This document shows, one piece after another, positions 23,401 to 38,400 of a stretch of DNA of 64,000 nucleotides (the first letter of the stretch is position 1; every line of letters begins with the position of its first letter). The DNA is from Strix aluco. Lineage: Eukaryota > Chordata > Aves > Strigiformes > Strigidae. The position numbers and the translations under genes were made by a program. The notes under the pieces are model-generated. The model worked only from the letters and a program-made list of their open reading frames with translations. It was not told where the DNA came from and made no database searches. The stretch spans positions 131,168,621 to 131,232,620 of the forward strand of contig NC_133931.1 of assembly GCF_031877795.1 (NCBI RefSeq), given 5' to 3'.

Positions 23401-26400
23401 CTGATGAGTGAGAGGCAGAAGATTTCCATCCGTGTGCTGTAAAAATCATTGCAAATATCCTTGCAAAGATCAGTTTTCCTGTGCATTCAGGGAAAAATGA
23501 TGTGGGTTTTTTTTCATGCAGCTAAGTGAATTTCAAAGTGTACCTAAGCAGTGGTGCGTATAAATATTTTCCACACACTTAATTGCTAGAGCTGATTATA
23601 TGTGGATGAAACTTTCCTGTTTTGTTTTGTTTTAACTCAGGCTGATCTACAGCAAAAGAAGGAGCCAGCTCAGGAAGATTCTGACCTAGACCGCAAAAGA
23701 AGAGAGACAGAAGCTTTGTTACAGAGCATTGGTATATCCCCAGAACCACCTCTAGGTATTTAAGAGAAGCACACTGTAAAGCATTCAGCTCTGCCACAAT
23801 GAATGCATTCTTTCTATTAAAGCATGCTCAGCTTTTTTGATTTTTGGCTGTATTAGTCAAGTGAACTCTTCTGTTTGAATGCCTGCAATATCATTCACAT
23901 ATACCAGCTCATGGCATTTTAAGTACTTTTCATTGCCAAAAACATCTGTTTCATTTTTTCAAGAAATTTTTCTGAACGTAATGCAGGTTGGTTTTGCATA
24001 CCAGCAGTGATTTCTTTTCTGATGGACTGTTTTAGCTTCTCTCACATCTATCTGATGACCCACAAAATATTATTATAAATGCTGTACTTCATTAGCCTCA
24101 AGTTTTGTTTCAAAAATTCAGATTAAGCATTTGCTAAGGAAGGAGGAGCATAGTCATGTGGGAACTCCCACTGAATTTCTTTTAAAATCAAGCAAAACTG
24201 GAGAGCGGAAATAAAAAGACAAATCACAAATAGCAAAAAGCTTATCATCAGCTCATTATTGTAGATTTTAGCTCTGGTTTCATGTGCTCAACATTTTTTT
24301 TTGTTTTGATGTTTCAATTCTAGAATCTGAAGTCCTCAGTTTAAAAATACGTGGCAAAGTTTATAGTATCTGGATACTGGTTATCTTAATTAAGTTCTGT
24401 CTCACTTATTACATGGCCCTAAAGTGAGAAATTTCCTTCCTTCCTTCCTTCCTTCCTTCCTTCCTTCCTTCCTTCCTTCCTTCCTTCCTTCCTTCCTTCC
24501 TTCCTTCCTTCCTTCCTCCCTCCCTCCCTCCCTCCCTCCCTCCCTTCCTTCTTCCTTCTTCCTTCTTCCTTCTTCCTTCTTCCTTCTTCCTTCTTCCTTC
24601 TTCCTTCTTCCTTCTTCCTTCTTCCTTCTTCCTTCTTCCTCCCTCCCCTTCCCGTGCTTTCTGCTCCCTTGAATCCTGAATCACTCTCACTATTTTAGCT
24701 ATTGGCCCTCTGAAGGTATCAAGCCTTGTCATTAAATTCATTGGGTCTAAATCTAGGATTTTACCCCTAGATATTCTTGCCTGTAATATTTAGGAAAAAC
24801 TCAAAATTTGGCAAAATACCGAAGCCTTGATTTAGGAAGGCACCTTATACAGATGCTTGGGGGCCTGTGCAAATAGATTGTGACATTCTGAATTGGGATT
24901 TCAATTTATAACTTGCATCAACCAACATTAATTGAGAAAAGTTAATATTTTTATAAGTTATGATATAGCGACTGAAGCTTTTAAATACCACTTCTCAGAA
25001 GAATTGTCTGACAAGTAATGGTTAGGTTATTTTTAGGTATCATAACACTTTTGTATTGTATTAATTTTAATTAATTAATTGTATTAATTGTAATAATTTT
25101 GTAAATTATATAGTGATATTATAAAATCAGATTTTTAATGTTCTAGCATTTAAAATATTCATTTTTATCTAAAAATGAAGATACATTTCCTTATCATATT
25201 ATTAACTAAACACATATATTCATGTTGCAAATTATCCTTATCTTAATTATTTTGTGTTTGATACTGTCAAAAGAACATGAAAATCCACATATAAGATGAT
25301 TTGTTTTAATTAAACAATAGTATTTTCTCCTCTTTCATTCCCTGTATATACACTCATAATTAATATACATTAATATAAATAAAGGAGGCTTTAATTCTGT
25401 CTTCATATACATGTATGATACCCAGATCCCACTGTGAATATAAACAGCCATGACATACCTGTAACCTGCCAAAGGGCTGTCAACGAAGATGAATTCACTT
25501 CTCATGCTGCAGTCATTTCTGTGACAGTCTGTAGTGAGAATCTGCATGAAATGTTTGACCACATGGAAAATCCAAATCTCTTGACAGGTCTGTCATTATA
25601 CATTATAGAGCATAACAAAATAGTTTTACTCCGTTAAATCTATAAAAGAAAATGCACATGATTTAAACCAAACGGGAAATTTCGCTCTTGCAATAAACCC
25701 CCTTTTTGTGTTTTATTCAATGTGGCTACTCTGAAGAATACTTAACATTAAATCTTGACTGGAGCCATCTCTGCATTTTAAGTATTTTTGAGAAACCATT
25801 TTAAAAGAAATCCGGATATTTTTACTTTTTTATTTATTATTTCCTTGCTGAAGAGCTTCAACTCAGGCTGACCTTGAGCTATGAACTTCCTTTCCTGTTT
25901 CAGGAAACAAAACTGCCTTTGCATGAAATATGCTTCAAAAGCCCTGGCAAGCCAAAGAGAAAATCATTTATAGAGCTTGGGCAGATAGTATTGAAACCAA
26001 GGGAAGCTTTTCCTTGAATGTTGAAATCATGTCCCGCCCAAAATGGAAACTTTATATGACCTAAATTACTTAAGAAAACACAATCACCGAGCAAACTAAT
26101 GTCTATTCTCACCATCTTTGGGAAATGATTTTAACTTAGCTGGATTTCCTTATTTAGCTTTCATTTTTGATGTCATTTCCACACTGCAGCCTTAGACCAT
26201 ATCTAATGGACACTGGCTTTCGATTTAAATTCAAAATTTGGAAAGTATGCTTGTACTATTGCCTATTTGACTTTACCAGAAGAGTTCACTTAGTTTTTTG
26301 ACAAGACAAGCCCCTGATATTTCTTCATACCTTTAAAATCTTTTACAAGTCAACTTTAAACTATACTCAAGAAAACAAGTCCTATTTTATTTCCACAGAT

Positions 26401-29400
26401 ATCTCCTCCATTGATTAGCTGTAGATTCCCATTGGGCTTTCAGTCCTGTCTAAATTCATGTCAGTTTTAACACTTCCAAAAGACTTAAAATTCACTTGAC
26501 TCTCTTCCTTTTCTTTTTCTTTCCTTCCTTATTTGCTTTCACCATTTCAAACTCTCCTACTCATTCATCCACTATCATTTTGGTCCATTGGTTTTGATTT
26601 GTCTGACACTGCTCTTCATCAGTGCAGTCGCTGCATGTGTTAACATGGGATACCTGTTATTTTCATTATTTAGTCCCAACCCCTATGTCTCCCTCTTCGA
26701 AATCAGTGAGCACACCCAGTGATGCAGGCAGCCAGGACTCGGGAGATCTGGGACCCATAGGAAGGTAAGACACAGAGTCAATAGTGTTGAATAAATGTGG
26801 GTTTTTTTCACTTTGCTCTTACTTCCCCATTTTTACCTTTGCTTCTGTAAATGAGAATGTGCCATACCTAATGTGTACTTCTTTTTTATGCATTTTCCAC
26901 TGTGTTACCATCCAGTCAGACTAGTCTCAGATGTGAGGTAAATAAATGCATGCAGCAAGCGGATCTTACGCTATGAGTCCTGTACCTCATGCTGGAAGCA
27001 AGAGTTGAATTTACGTTCTAAAATGGCCCACAGAAAGCTGTCATTCTGTGTGGATATACACTAAAAACAAGGGAAGTGCCCAGTGGTAGAACCTGTTACT
27101 CATGTGAGTTATCTTTGTTCACATAACCAGTCCCCTTTGAAGTCCTCCCAGGTGTAATGCCAGGCTGCCTCAGGTTCTTGTGTGGCTGCTCATCACAGTG
27201 TGTGGCATTGCGGTGGCAGGGAAGAGCTTGTACAGAAATGTGCTGAAACACCCCAGGACCAACTGGCAATTCTGCCTTGGAAACTGCAGATATCAGCGAG
27301 TTTCATGCAGAATAGGAGGGAAGGACCTCTATTCTTGTTGGAAAGGGGTGGTGGGGTGTGTGTAAGGGATGTGCACAAGAACAATCTTCTTTGTTCATAT
27401 GGCTGAAATAGGAAATAAAGTGGCAGTCATCAAATAATTCCTACTCTGGAGTAGAAAAGAAAGGAGGATGCTGCTGGTAAAGGAGCATATGTTCAAGGAA
27501 GAAGAGGTCCAAGCAACTACACTGTATATTTTGAGAAATGAAAAACACGGATCCTAATAGTTCTTTTTGTATCAAACTAATTCAACATAAAGCTGAGCTG
27601 CCAGCTCATCCAAATCTGTGAGCCAAGACTCTGCTAATGGCTTGAAAACATAGTGATTGCTCTCCACAGTTAACAGTTGTCAGGAGTGGACACCATGCCT
27701 TTACAGATAGCAACACCAATGTCACAGAGCTTCAGGTCAGCAGATTTCATACCACACCAACCTTCTGCTTAGAAAAATCGCACTTCTGTAAGCTGGAAGT
27801 ATATTGGGTCCCCCTTCAGCTAGATGCAGACACCATATGTTGTGATGTGCAGGTTGCACAGATGCTGCTGAAATCTGCTCAGTCCTTCTTCCAGGTCTAC
27901 CCTCTGGAAGAAATGGAGGTTGTTAAGTAGGAAAGCCCCTAGCCTGTAAGATATGGCAGTTCAAAACACAGAAGATAATGTAATGCTACATTCATAAATA
28001 TATGTAGTAGACTTCAGCAAATGAAAGTACAAAGTATTTTTAAGCAACATATAGCCTGCTGTTCAGGATAAAGTTATTTCCCACAGTCCTACATGCAGCT
28101 ATGTCAATGCTGGCTGGACACTTCGGAATTCCTGCTTTTCTTCTGAACCTTCATGGTGTAACTCTTTAACTGTTAAGGTAGTGAAATGCTCTTGGAAGAA
28201 TTTATTTTACTGTGATGTATGCTAGCACTTTTGACTCTGTCAGCAACAAGCAATGAAAGCACATGACTACGTGTCCTTATAGAGAAGAATGGAGTTTGTC
28301 ATCTTCTTCAAAGCTTACGGTGTACTGTGTTGTGGGCTTTTGTTTTGGATCCATTTTCTGTCTTGTTGTGTCCATACTATGAATTCAGTGGGAATCTCAA
28401 GACCTTGTTTGTAGTCCACCAGTTTGCTTGCTGTCCTCTCTGGTATTGAAAGGGCTGTGTTGTGTGTCGGGAAGGCCGCTTGCAGGTGTTTGCCTGGAGC
28501 GATTGGTTTGTGGGAATGGAAATTCGATGGTACCTGCTCCAGGCCTCAGGGAATTTCTGTAACCTGTGAATAGTACTAGGTGGGAATTAGTTTGTCGCTG
28601 TGTGCAGGTAGATGTGTTCAGTGTGTGGGTGTGTGAATGAGTACACTCAAGCGTCCATGTGTGATAGAGCAGTCAAGCCTGGAGACCAAAATGTTGGTAG
28701 ACCTGTCATCACAGTGGGTGAAAAGGATGAAATCACCTCCACTGTTTTCTCTCTGAGAGATGCCTAGACCATACTTCTGACTTATTTTGACTACTGCATC
28801 TATGAATGCCCATGTATCTGTATAAGCAAGGTTATTCTGCTTCATTTTAGTGTGTCCTTCAATTTCACCCTCTATGATAGAGAGGGCACTTTTGCTGTAT
28901 CCCCTGTCATGCCATCGTGCTTATAAGATCTTCCCGTTTTCCCCCATTTTGCAGCAAATTCGCTGTACAACAGTAGACTGAGCACAGGCATTAGAGGAGA
29001 GCAGATTAATTCCAAAGCTATTAATGCCTCTATCTCGGAGATCACAGCTCGTCTGTCATTGTGGCTGCTAACAGTGCTGCAGAAATAGCGAGCTCACACA
29101 GGCTGGCAGAAATCCTGCATACAGTCTGATTACTCATTGCTGAAGTGTTCTCTAGAGGAAGATACGGACATTCAAAAAGAAAAAGCTGTGAAGTCATAGA
29201 TTTTAGTTCACTACAGGAAAGAGGCCCTGTCGAAAGCTTTGAGGAAAGCAAGAGACCTTTGTGTGTTCTCATTTAACACTTCTATGAGTTATTGGCACTT
29301 CTGGTAGTTGTCAGACTTAATCTATTGGTCCCAATATCACCAAGTATATCTGAGGTATGTTTTGATTGGCAAGCACCTGTGATTTCTTACAGAACAGCGA

Positions 29401-32400
29401 ACATAGTTTAGCCAGAAATCCAGGTTTCTGACATCCACTTTTCAGGAAAGACAACTGATAAATTGAAGAGTTTGGACAGTGTTAAGTAGTTATCCTGGAA
29501 CAGACCTCATGCAATCTTACTTCATAAGATAATAACTAACTGGTAACTTGCTCAGCAAGTGTAATAGTTATATGGCGAGCAAAAGGGCTCCAGCAAGCAG
29601 TGTGTGAGAGCAGCAAAGTGTTTGACATTGAAGCTGGACAAATATAAAACCAGAAAAGCTTTGTAAAATTTTAATGGTGAGAGAAATTAATCACTAAATA
29701 TACAGCAATATACGTAAAGACTCTCTTGGATCTTCTATCACTGGACATTGGTCATTCAGGATAATGTGCCTGCCCAACAGGCAGATAATAGGTCAAACAA
29801 TAATTCATTCAGAAAAGTCATACAGCTTTTCTGTTGCACAGGAGGAAAAGCTGCATGGTCACAATGGTCCCTTCTGCCATACAATCTATAGACTAGCAGT
29901 GCTGCTATCCTGCAGGACCATTGTTCATTATCTCCAACACGATAGCTGGAGCAGCGTTGTCTTTTCCCTGATGCCATTCAGCTTATTAGGAGAAGGTGTG
30001 GGGTGGACTGTGTAATAGCACTAAATAATGGAACCATTTCTGTCCTGTGCAGCTCAGGTTTCTATGGGTTTTTTTGCTGCTTGATCTTTGGTAACACATT
30101 GCTATTTGTCATAGCCTTTTCACTAGGGATAACACTAGGTTTCAGGAGTGTTCCAGCTTCCCCCTGAGCCATGACAGCAACTGTAAGAATGAGCAGATAT
30201 TAGATGAATAACAGTGCTAGAAACTACCGACAATTTTCTTTGAATGCTTTCAGTTGGACAGGAGAGCCAACTTTTTTTTTTTTTGGTAGTCTTGGGGATC
30301 AATTCTGGGTAGGCAGAGGTGCGTTATACTTTGATTCTGGAATATTTTACCATAACTGTGGGCTTAAGAAATAGGTTTGGTATGTGCCTCTCTTAGGTAT
30401 CAGGCTGCTCTGAACAATTTTTTAGAGCCCTGTTGTTGCACAGTGAGCAACTTGCCTATCTCCACATTGCTTTGCACACCCCGCTTCACTTTTCTGATGG
30501 CTGTGTTGCTTGTGCTACACAGATAGGACAGGAAAATTACATCACAGATACCTAACTCTGGATAGATGGGTTATTGATTCACAAAGCTTTCTGTTACGAT
30601 GTATTCAGACATGACTCATTTTCCACAAGACAATGTTGCAGGATCCCATGAAGATTCTCCTTGGAATAGAGTATACTTTGGTCTTTCAGGATAAGTATTT
30701 TTTTTTTTGTTTAGTATTTTGTAAACATTTTATTAATGCCCAGTGTCCTATTGCTGATGGTCAGCTTATAGACGTACACAACTGAAATGTAGATTTCAGT
30801 TAACTAGATTTGAGTAAATGTTGTGAAGAAAGGGGCTGAGGTAAAGGCATTTGCCAAGAGCTCCTGTGCTTAGTGTGTGGTGTGAAACACAAATTTGCCT
30901 CTTTGAGGCTATTAATATGGAGCTTCTTCATGATAACTATATGCATCTCAGCCCTCCCCATCTGCTTTAGTGTGCCAGAGGGGATGCTAGCTATTATAGT
31001 ACAACTGTCATGAAACAGTGCCAGTGGAGAGACATGTTTTACTACTCAACATACCTTAGAAATTCATAAACCTCACCATCTCAGCCCTCAGCCATGAATG
31101 GCAGGTTTCTGTCATCTGAGGGAGTACCCAAGGGCAAACCTTGTACAGTGTTTCAGAGGCAGGCAATGCAATACCAGGTCTTGTGGGCTGAGCAGCTCTC
31201 TGGAAAAGCCCCAGTACCCTGTCATGGGTAGAGCCAGAGCACTAGGGTCCATCTGCGCTTTGCATGTCAGCTCAACATAAGATAGCAGAAATATATCTGT
31301 GCTGGAAGGATGTGCTCCTGTGCCTGAGTAGCTTCTATGTGCTAATACTAGCCTGCATTATTATGTATTCTTATATTACCCGCAGGGTGCGTTCAGCCTG
31401 GTGCATTGCACACTTGGAGGAGTGCCATTTGTAGACCAAGGTGTGATTTATCTGTGTGGCCCATTTTTTCGCTGTATCCTTCACTGCTCCTGTATGTTCC
31501 CAGCTAGCTTCATTACTCTACAATGGTACATTTGCCCAGTAGCATTCCATTTATTGTCGAGCTGGGTTGTGTGTGCATGCGTGCAGTGAAGTCCCATGCG
31601 TGTAGCACTTCCCTCTGTGCATTTTGTACTGGAACATGAGAATCCCATTAGGCTGTGTATAAGGTTTCCCACCTTCCATCTGCTCAGTAAACTGCACCAG
31701 GCTCAGCTGTCTTGGATGTGTAAAGGTTAATGGTTGCCTTTCTTTCTGCAACATCTTCATCTGTGCTCTTTTACTTTCTAACTTGACTATTTTGCTGCCC
31801 ATACGCTTAAATACCTGAATATTTTGTGGGCTTCTGTAAAGACAAAGATGATAGGAAGCATTCTTCATCTTCTGGTAGCTTCTTTCAGAGGATGGTTACT
31901 TCAATGTGGTGTTTTATCTGCTGTAAAATAATGCAAGGTGGATTATTTTGTACTATTTCTCTCACAGTCCATTGGTTTTGGTGGGTTTGTCTGGCTACGG
32001 CTACTCATTCTGTATATTGTTCTTATTTGGATTAGGGCACTACATAATACTTAGTTTAAATGGTTCTTACCTGAATGATGTTGTCGTTCCATTGATATCA
32101 CAGTTCTGAGATGTGTTTGATGGACTGAAATCGGTTAGCTTCCTTAAGTGTGTGAAGTTTGCTTGCAGTAAAGCAGGGTTAGTCCTTATTTAGATGAAGC
32201 TGTAAATATTTAATGAAAGTTCCAGTGAGAATGAGTTTGAGCATAGCATTAGGTAGCAAAGAAAAGAAAAAATAAAGGGAAATCGGCTTTCTCAAAGAGT
32301 TTTTGTAGCAGTAATATGCCATTTTTGTAGCAGTAATATGCCATAGAAGTTAGACCACTCTGGAGTCCTTATTGCCTCATCATCACTACAGTTTTTTATT

Positions 32401-35400
32401 TCTAGATAAAATACAGTACATCCTAGAAATAGAACAGCTGTCTGTAATGCTGGAGGACTTTCCTCTGAGGAGCAATATCACCTTTGGCTTTGGCTGTTGG
32501 CATAATTTTTTGTTTCCTATGTCAGTTCATCTTGCAGTTACTGTGACCTCTAACTGTGTTCCTAATTGTATTCCAGAAAATATAGTAGCAGCTCTCACAG
32601 CAGATTGGATGTCCTTACTGATAGAGAGTCAAGAGCATGTCTTCTTCTTTCTCATTCTGTTTTGAAGTTGGATGAAAATATTAGTCTGCATTCATGTATG
32701 TTTTCATCAGATGTGATTCCAAGTGGATTCCATCTACCATGGCCACTTTGAGCCATTTGGGTATATAAAGAAATACACTAGGGTATGTTTTGTTCCACTG
32801 TGTTGATGTCCACCCTCAGTTTGTATGGGCCCAGTACAGGGAGAAACAGATGTAATTCTAGTCCTTTTTCTCTGCAGCATATTATTTACTAATTTTTTAA
32901 TAGTTATTAGGTGTTCTGCTTTATAATGCACTATCTAAACACACACATGAGACTTGTGTTAATCCTGTGTTGCTTCATGTCTGACTCTCAAAGACAAACA
33001 TTTCTTGCTTCTTAGATATACAATCAAAAGGAAAGAGGTAGCTCTGGAGCATCTGGGCACTGAGTGAGTCAGAGCATGTCATTATTGTATTTGCCCTTTC
33101 ACAGTTTTGTATTTCGTCTTGCTCACTGTCAGTCAAGTGAAAAAAAAAAAAAGGCATCTCTAGTTAAGAAGTGTGTTCTTACCACATAATATTTAAAATC
33201 GCAACGATTTTGTTTTCTGATCTCTCATGAGTGTATCTAAATATCACCAAAGTCTTTAGGTTCTGTGCTTTTTAGGCTTTTTGCCTGAAAAATCAGACTT
33301 TGCAACTCAGCTTTTATTTTCACTGCTTTATTTTTAAACAGCTCCTTACCTAGTGCAGTAATATAACACATTAACAAGCTGAGGAAGGGGTATCAGAATG
33401 CCATTCTCCCCTTTAAATATCTGCTTTGCTATTTAATTAGATGGATAAAAGAAGGCAAAAAAAAAAAAGGTGGATCCTGGTCTCTATTTAATTTATACAG
33501 GAAGGTTGGATTATTGTAGTAGATCGTCTTTTACAGTCCATGCAGCGTATTTCCTATCTTTAGCTACAGAAAACATCTCTCATAGACATTAACAAAACCA
33601 TGTTTCTATAAGATCTGCTAAAACCACTGCTAACATAACTGTATCGCCTAGGGCTTAGCTACTTTATCATTAAATAAATACATTTGACAGGTTCTGTGCA
33701 ATGACACTGTTTCATCATTGCTGCTCAGCTTTGCATTACCAGCATTTCATTGTGTTACCATGTTCACAAATGATAGGGATCCTTCCTCAGTTGCAACCAG
33801 TACAAGTGGGCCTGTGTTGTATTGCCTCGGGAGTAGCAGCTGTAATGGTTATTAGTAGCAGATATTTTTTTTTATGGTGTTTTTTTAAGATCGGTTTATA
33901 TGTACAAAATGGCTTTTAAATGGCTGTTTTAGTGGCATACGTATTTCATAAATGGGCTGAGCCAAAGGGAAGCACGGAACAATGTAAAGACTCTGAGGGA
34001 GCTACAGGAAAGACCGAGGGAAAATAACTACTTTATGGTGACCTTTGCTTGAATGGTGTTTTATTCAGAAAAAGAAGGATTGTAATCCTAGGGACTGTTG
34101 TGTAGTGCAGAAATGAGTCTTTTACAGCTCATTTCTGCACCACAGAGTGCAGAGACTACAGAGAGTCAAGAGAACCATTTGCTTGGTGGCTAGAGGCAAA
34201 TGGGATAACCTGTGAGATACTGGCATTACCGCTCTGTTTTGGTGGCTTTGGGCTTGATATGGGATGTTTGCCATTACATGGTAAGGCAGAAATACACTCC
34301 CCAGCTGTTAATTTTTTTCCCATATAATTTACCATGACATCATTGTGCCCTCTTGGCACACGTGTTTTATCTTGCGGTTTTCAACAGTGTTAGAGGCCAA
34401 ATTGTCCTTAAGCTCTCTTGACCTGAATCGTGCTGGCATCGTGAAGGAGTTGACAGTGTCAGCCTCCTCCCCTTGCCCAGGGAGACCCTGGCTACCTCAA
34501 GCTATCTTTGCCCTAGAAGCTCTGCTGATTTTTAAAGCGATGCTGCAAATCTCTCATGCTTCCCACTCCCAATCCATTTACAGGACAGTAACAGGGCTGG
34601 CTGGTCGTCCTTCCACAAGCATGGGCTGCTCAGTATGAGTGGCTGCATTGAGCTGCTTGCACACATCATGGTTTGCCCTGCATAGGTTGATATACAAGGC
34701 TGGACAAAGGCGGGTTTCTTGCAGTCTTTTCCCTCCTTTTGTCCCTGCACAAGAACTACAATCCTTCTCCTTTATATTCAGTGTATATTTAGCCCTAGAT
34801 ATCTGTAGGCTCTTCCTGCCAATTTTTTTTTTTTGAGCCTATAAACATAAACAGACACCTTAGGGACTGATACTTGGCAGTTGCTTTCAAGTGTCTGTAT
34901 ATCTGACCTAGAAAGTAGGGAGTGTTTTTCAGTACGTGCCAGTTACAAAGTCAGAATGGTCCATATTAATTAGAATCATCTGCAATCCTTTTAGCATGTG
35001 AGCCTCTGGCATCATTAAGGATTTTCATGCTTTCATTCCTAAAGGATGGATAGAGTTCAGTCCTCCAGATCTTTGATTATTTTTCTCATTAGCAAGCATC
35101 TCCATGCTATAAATTAAAGGAGAAGGAAAGATTGCCATTCCCAGGGTGCTTCATAAAATGCCTTGGAAACCTGAGCTCCAGCTGCATCCAGAAGAAAATA
35201 ATATTAATGTATAAAGCCCCACTTAACCATTTAGGTTATCAGCCCAGCTGTAGTTACTTCTCTGTAGTTATTTCCAGGCATATCATGCATATATTTAGTC
35301 AGACAATCAGATGATTTTAGGGACTAAAACACTAATCCTCTTAAAACAAAACAACTTACTTGCTAAGGCCAGCTCGGCTTAAACAGTTTCCTTGCACAGA

Positions 35401-38400
35401 ATTTCATCTTGATTTAATTAAACTGTGTGAGATCACCTCCTATGTTAAACTGTTTAACATAGTTAAACTGATACAGTTTGTGAATGTAGATGTTTTCTCC
35501 TTCGCTAGCCTATTAACAAGCCGCTTAGAAAATCCCCATTCACAATTTTATGTTTAATCTGGAAAAATAAAAAGAGGCTCTGAATAGCTATTTCAGTAAC
35601 TAATTTTTTAGGAATTTTCTTCAAATCTGTGAGATGGGAATTGCTGCCACTGGAAAGATATTGGTAAATCTCCAGATCATTTTTTTCTCTTTTTCAAGGA
35701 GTTTTGAAACAGTCTAAGGATCCCATATTAAATTTTTCATAAGCAGAACATTTTGGTGTTCCATTTAAAACTGAGTTTTATTCAGAAATTTTAGTTGTAC
35801 TTATTTACTTTAATAATTCAAAATCAGAATATAATTTCTGAGCCAGTCTGTTAAAATTCAGATAGTTGGGTCATGAAAACTTTTAACATGTTGACTGTTG
35901 ATGTGAAAAATTTTTGATAATTCTCATACAGTGAGCTTTTGCTTCAACCTAGTTGTAGCAAAAATCTCATCCCATTCTGGAATGATTTTGCTGTTTCTAG
36001 AACCAAATAAATTGTATAAAGGAAGGGAAACACCAACTCTTCTTCCAGCTAGTAGTTACTAGATTTTAGCACTGGAACAATAATGAAAATTTGCTGAAAT
36101 CTTTCATCATTTTCTTCAGCTGAATAGTATCAGACCTAAAAATTGTAGGTCTTCGTGTTACTTCTTTGACTCCTCTGAAAGGCTATGAATTGTTTTTCCT
36201 AGATTTGACTAATAAATGTGACTTTGTCTTTTATGCGATTGTATCCAAAGCCCCTTGAAGTTTATGAGAAAACATCCCTTGTATGCATATCCATGGATCA
36301 GTGTCCTAACGTGAGTACTGAGGTTCCTTTAAAGCATCTGCAGGACCTGATAACATGTAAAACTTCCCCTGCCAAGTTCTTTCTTTACATTTGTGATCAC
36401 TTGAGTTCTATTTTGTCTCATAGACTTACTCTGTGTATAAAAAACAAGATGAAAATACTGTTCTAAAAAAGAATTTTCAGGGTTTGCTACAAGAACAAAA
36501 GAACTTGTGCCTTCCCCCTCCTGAATGTGTTTTTTATTACTGCACTTTCAAAATGACCATTCATGCTATCCAGCACTTACAGTAAATCTGTGTCAGTTCA
36601 TAGGCTCAGCAGAAGCTTCTAACTATTTGACCTTCTGTCCTCGCAGATCCAGCGCGCTGCTCACAGTGACCCTCCTGGTAAACCAACATTTGCAGACTAA
36701 GATTTCTGTAGCTGTAACATATAAATTGTGAGAATGACAAGGTTCATTACATTGCCAGGAGATTATAATGTAGACTTAAATCAAAGGACAGACTTTAAAT
36801 ATATCGAATTTAACTGTTGATTTAATTAGTGCAATTCTGTGAAATGGGAATCAACAAGGTGTTGGTCTTGTGATACGTTCTTACAATCAAAGGCATGCCA
36901 GAATTGTACATTCTGATTTAAAAATCAAGTGGATTTTTAGAATTATTAAATACATTACATAGCATAGCCTTGATTTAAAAAGAATTTTGAAATATACATG
37001 TTTTTAAAATATTATTTGTCTGTGATTTTTTATAAATATACCTTAAAAAAAAAGAAAAAAAAAAAGGAAAAAAAAAAGAAAAAAAAGAAAAAGGAAAAAA
37101 AATAAAAGAGCATTTTAAACTCATGCCCTTCTGAGAAGGGCTGTTATGGTTGCCAGGCAGCTGAAAGATAGAACTCTGCTCTCAGGGATGTCGTAGTTGC
37201 TCTTTTTATTGGTGAAGACTGGAAGTCAGAGGTGTCAGCCTGCTTGGAAGTGTAAATGCAAACCCAAGTATCTGGCTGTGCTCCAAGAGTGATGCCAAAC
37301 TCCTTGTTTGCTGAATGTATTATGGCATTTTATTTTATGATTAGCAGCCCAGCTCCAAACACAGGAATGTGCAGTGAAGTCAGAGCATACTGCTCTACAA
37401 GTGTAAGTGAGCGTCTTCTTGTGAGGCACAAATCCTCCCTAACTGCTGATAGCCACCTTGCTTATAATGTGCTTCAGAAAACAAGTAGCACAAGGAAGGT
37501 ATTATCTTTTTGCCAATCCTTTCAAAGTCGAACAGCTCTGCAAAACAGAGCACAGATGGCAGCAGAATAGTGGCTTAAATGCAAAGCATCAATTGAAGCG
37601 AGTGGTACTTTTCCATCTCTGAGTAGTGGCTTTGAATCTTCTTTTCTTGATGTATTTTGTTGTAGAGACACACTTTAAATATACAGCAATATCAGAAAGT
37701 GAAAATTGTAGTGGAGAAAATTATAAAAATCTGTAATGAAAGGAGTAAAACCTAACAGTTTATCTATACGCATTTGTATTTTTAAACATCTGCAGTAATT
37801 TCTCAGCAACAGTTTCTTAGTTCAGATTTTCTAATTAATCAACAACCAGTAGGAGCTTTGGAGAAACCAACACAACAAAGTAGGTAAAACTCTTTAAAAT
37901 TTTATAGCTAAATAATTATGCAGCCTTTAATTAATACTGTCAATATAGGGACACTAAAAGAAAAAAAGTTTAGATGCACAATAGATTGCATATTGAAATT
38001 TCAAATAATACTGGATTGTAATTTGGTGGCAATGCTTGGTATCGTATTGAAAAAAATCATTTAAACACATTTTAAGCATTGTATTATACTAGTGATTTTA
38101 AAATAGGTCTCATATCTCACAGTTGTTGCATCCAGTATTTATAAGACTATATGAGTTGGGTGGAACCTGTTTTTCAGTATATTATCCATGTGCAGGTGCA
38201 CAGGTCTTAATGTAAGCAATTCTGAAGCTTTTGGAAATTGTAATCCAAGGCTGTATTTTAAGCATGGGGCTCTTCCTTGCATCAAACGCAAAACCAAGAA
38301 TCCTGCTGTTCTTTGCAGTCTTGGGCTTTTTGGTTCGCTCTTTTTTTCCTAACTCACTTCTTTTACTAGTTGCATTTGAAGTCAGAAGAAAAGAAAACAA

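Noticed and set aside
24409..24741. Minus-strand 110-codon frame with EGRRKKE repeats, and + strand LPSFLPSF repeat frame
   Set aside because: Both are read straight from the polypyrimidine microsatellite; the period is explained by the 4- and 7-bp DNA repeats.
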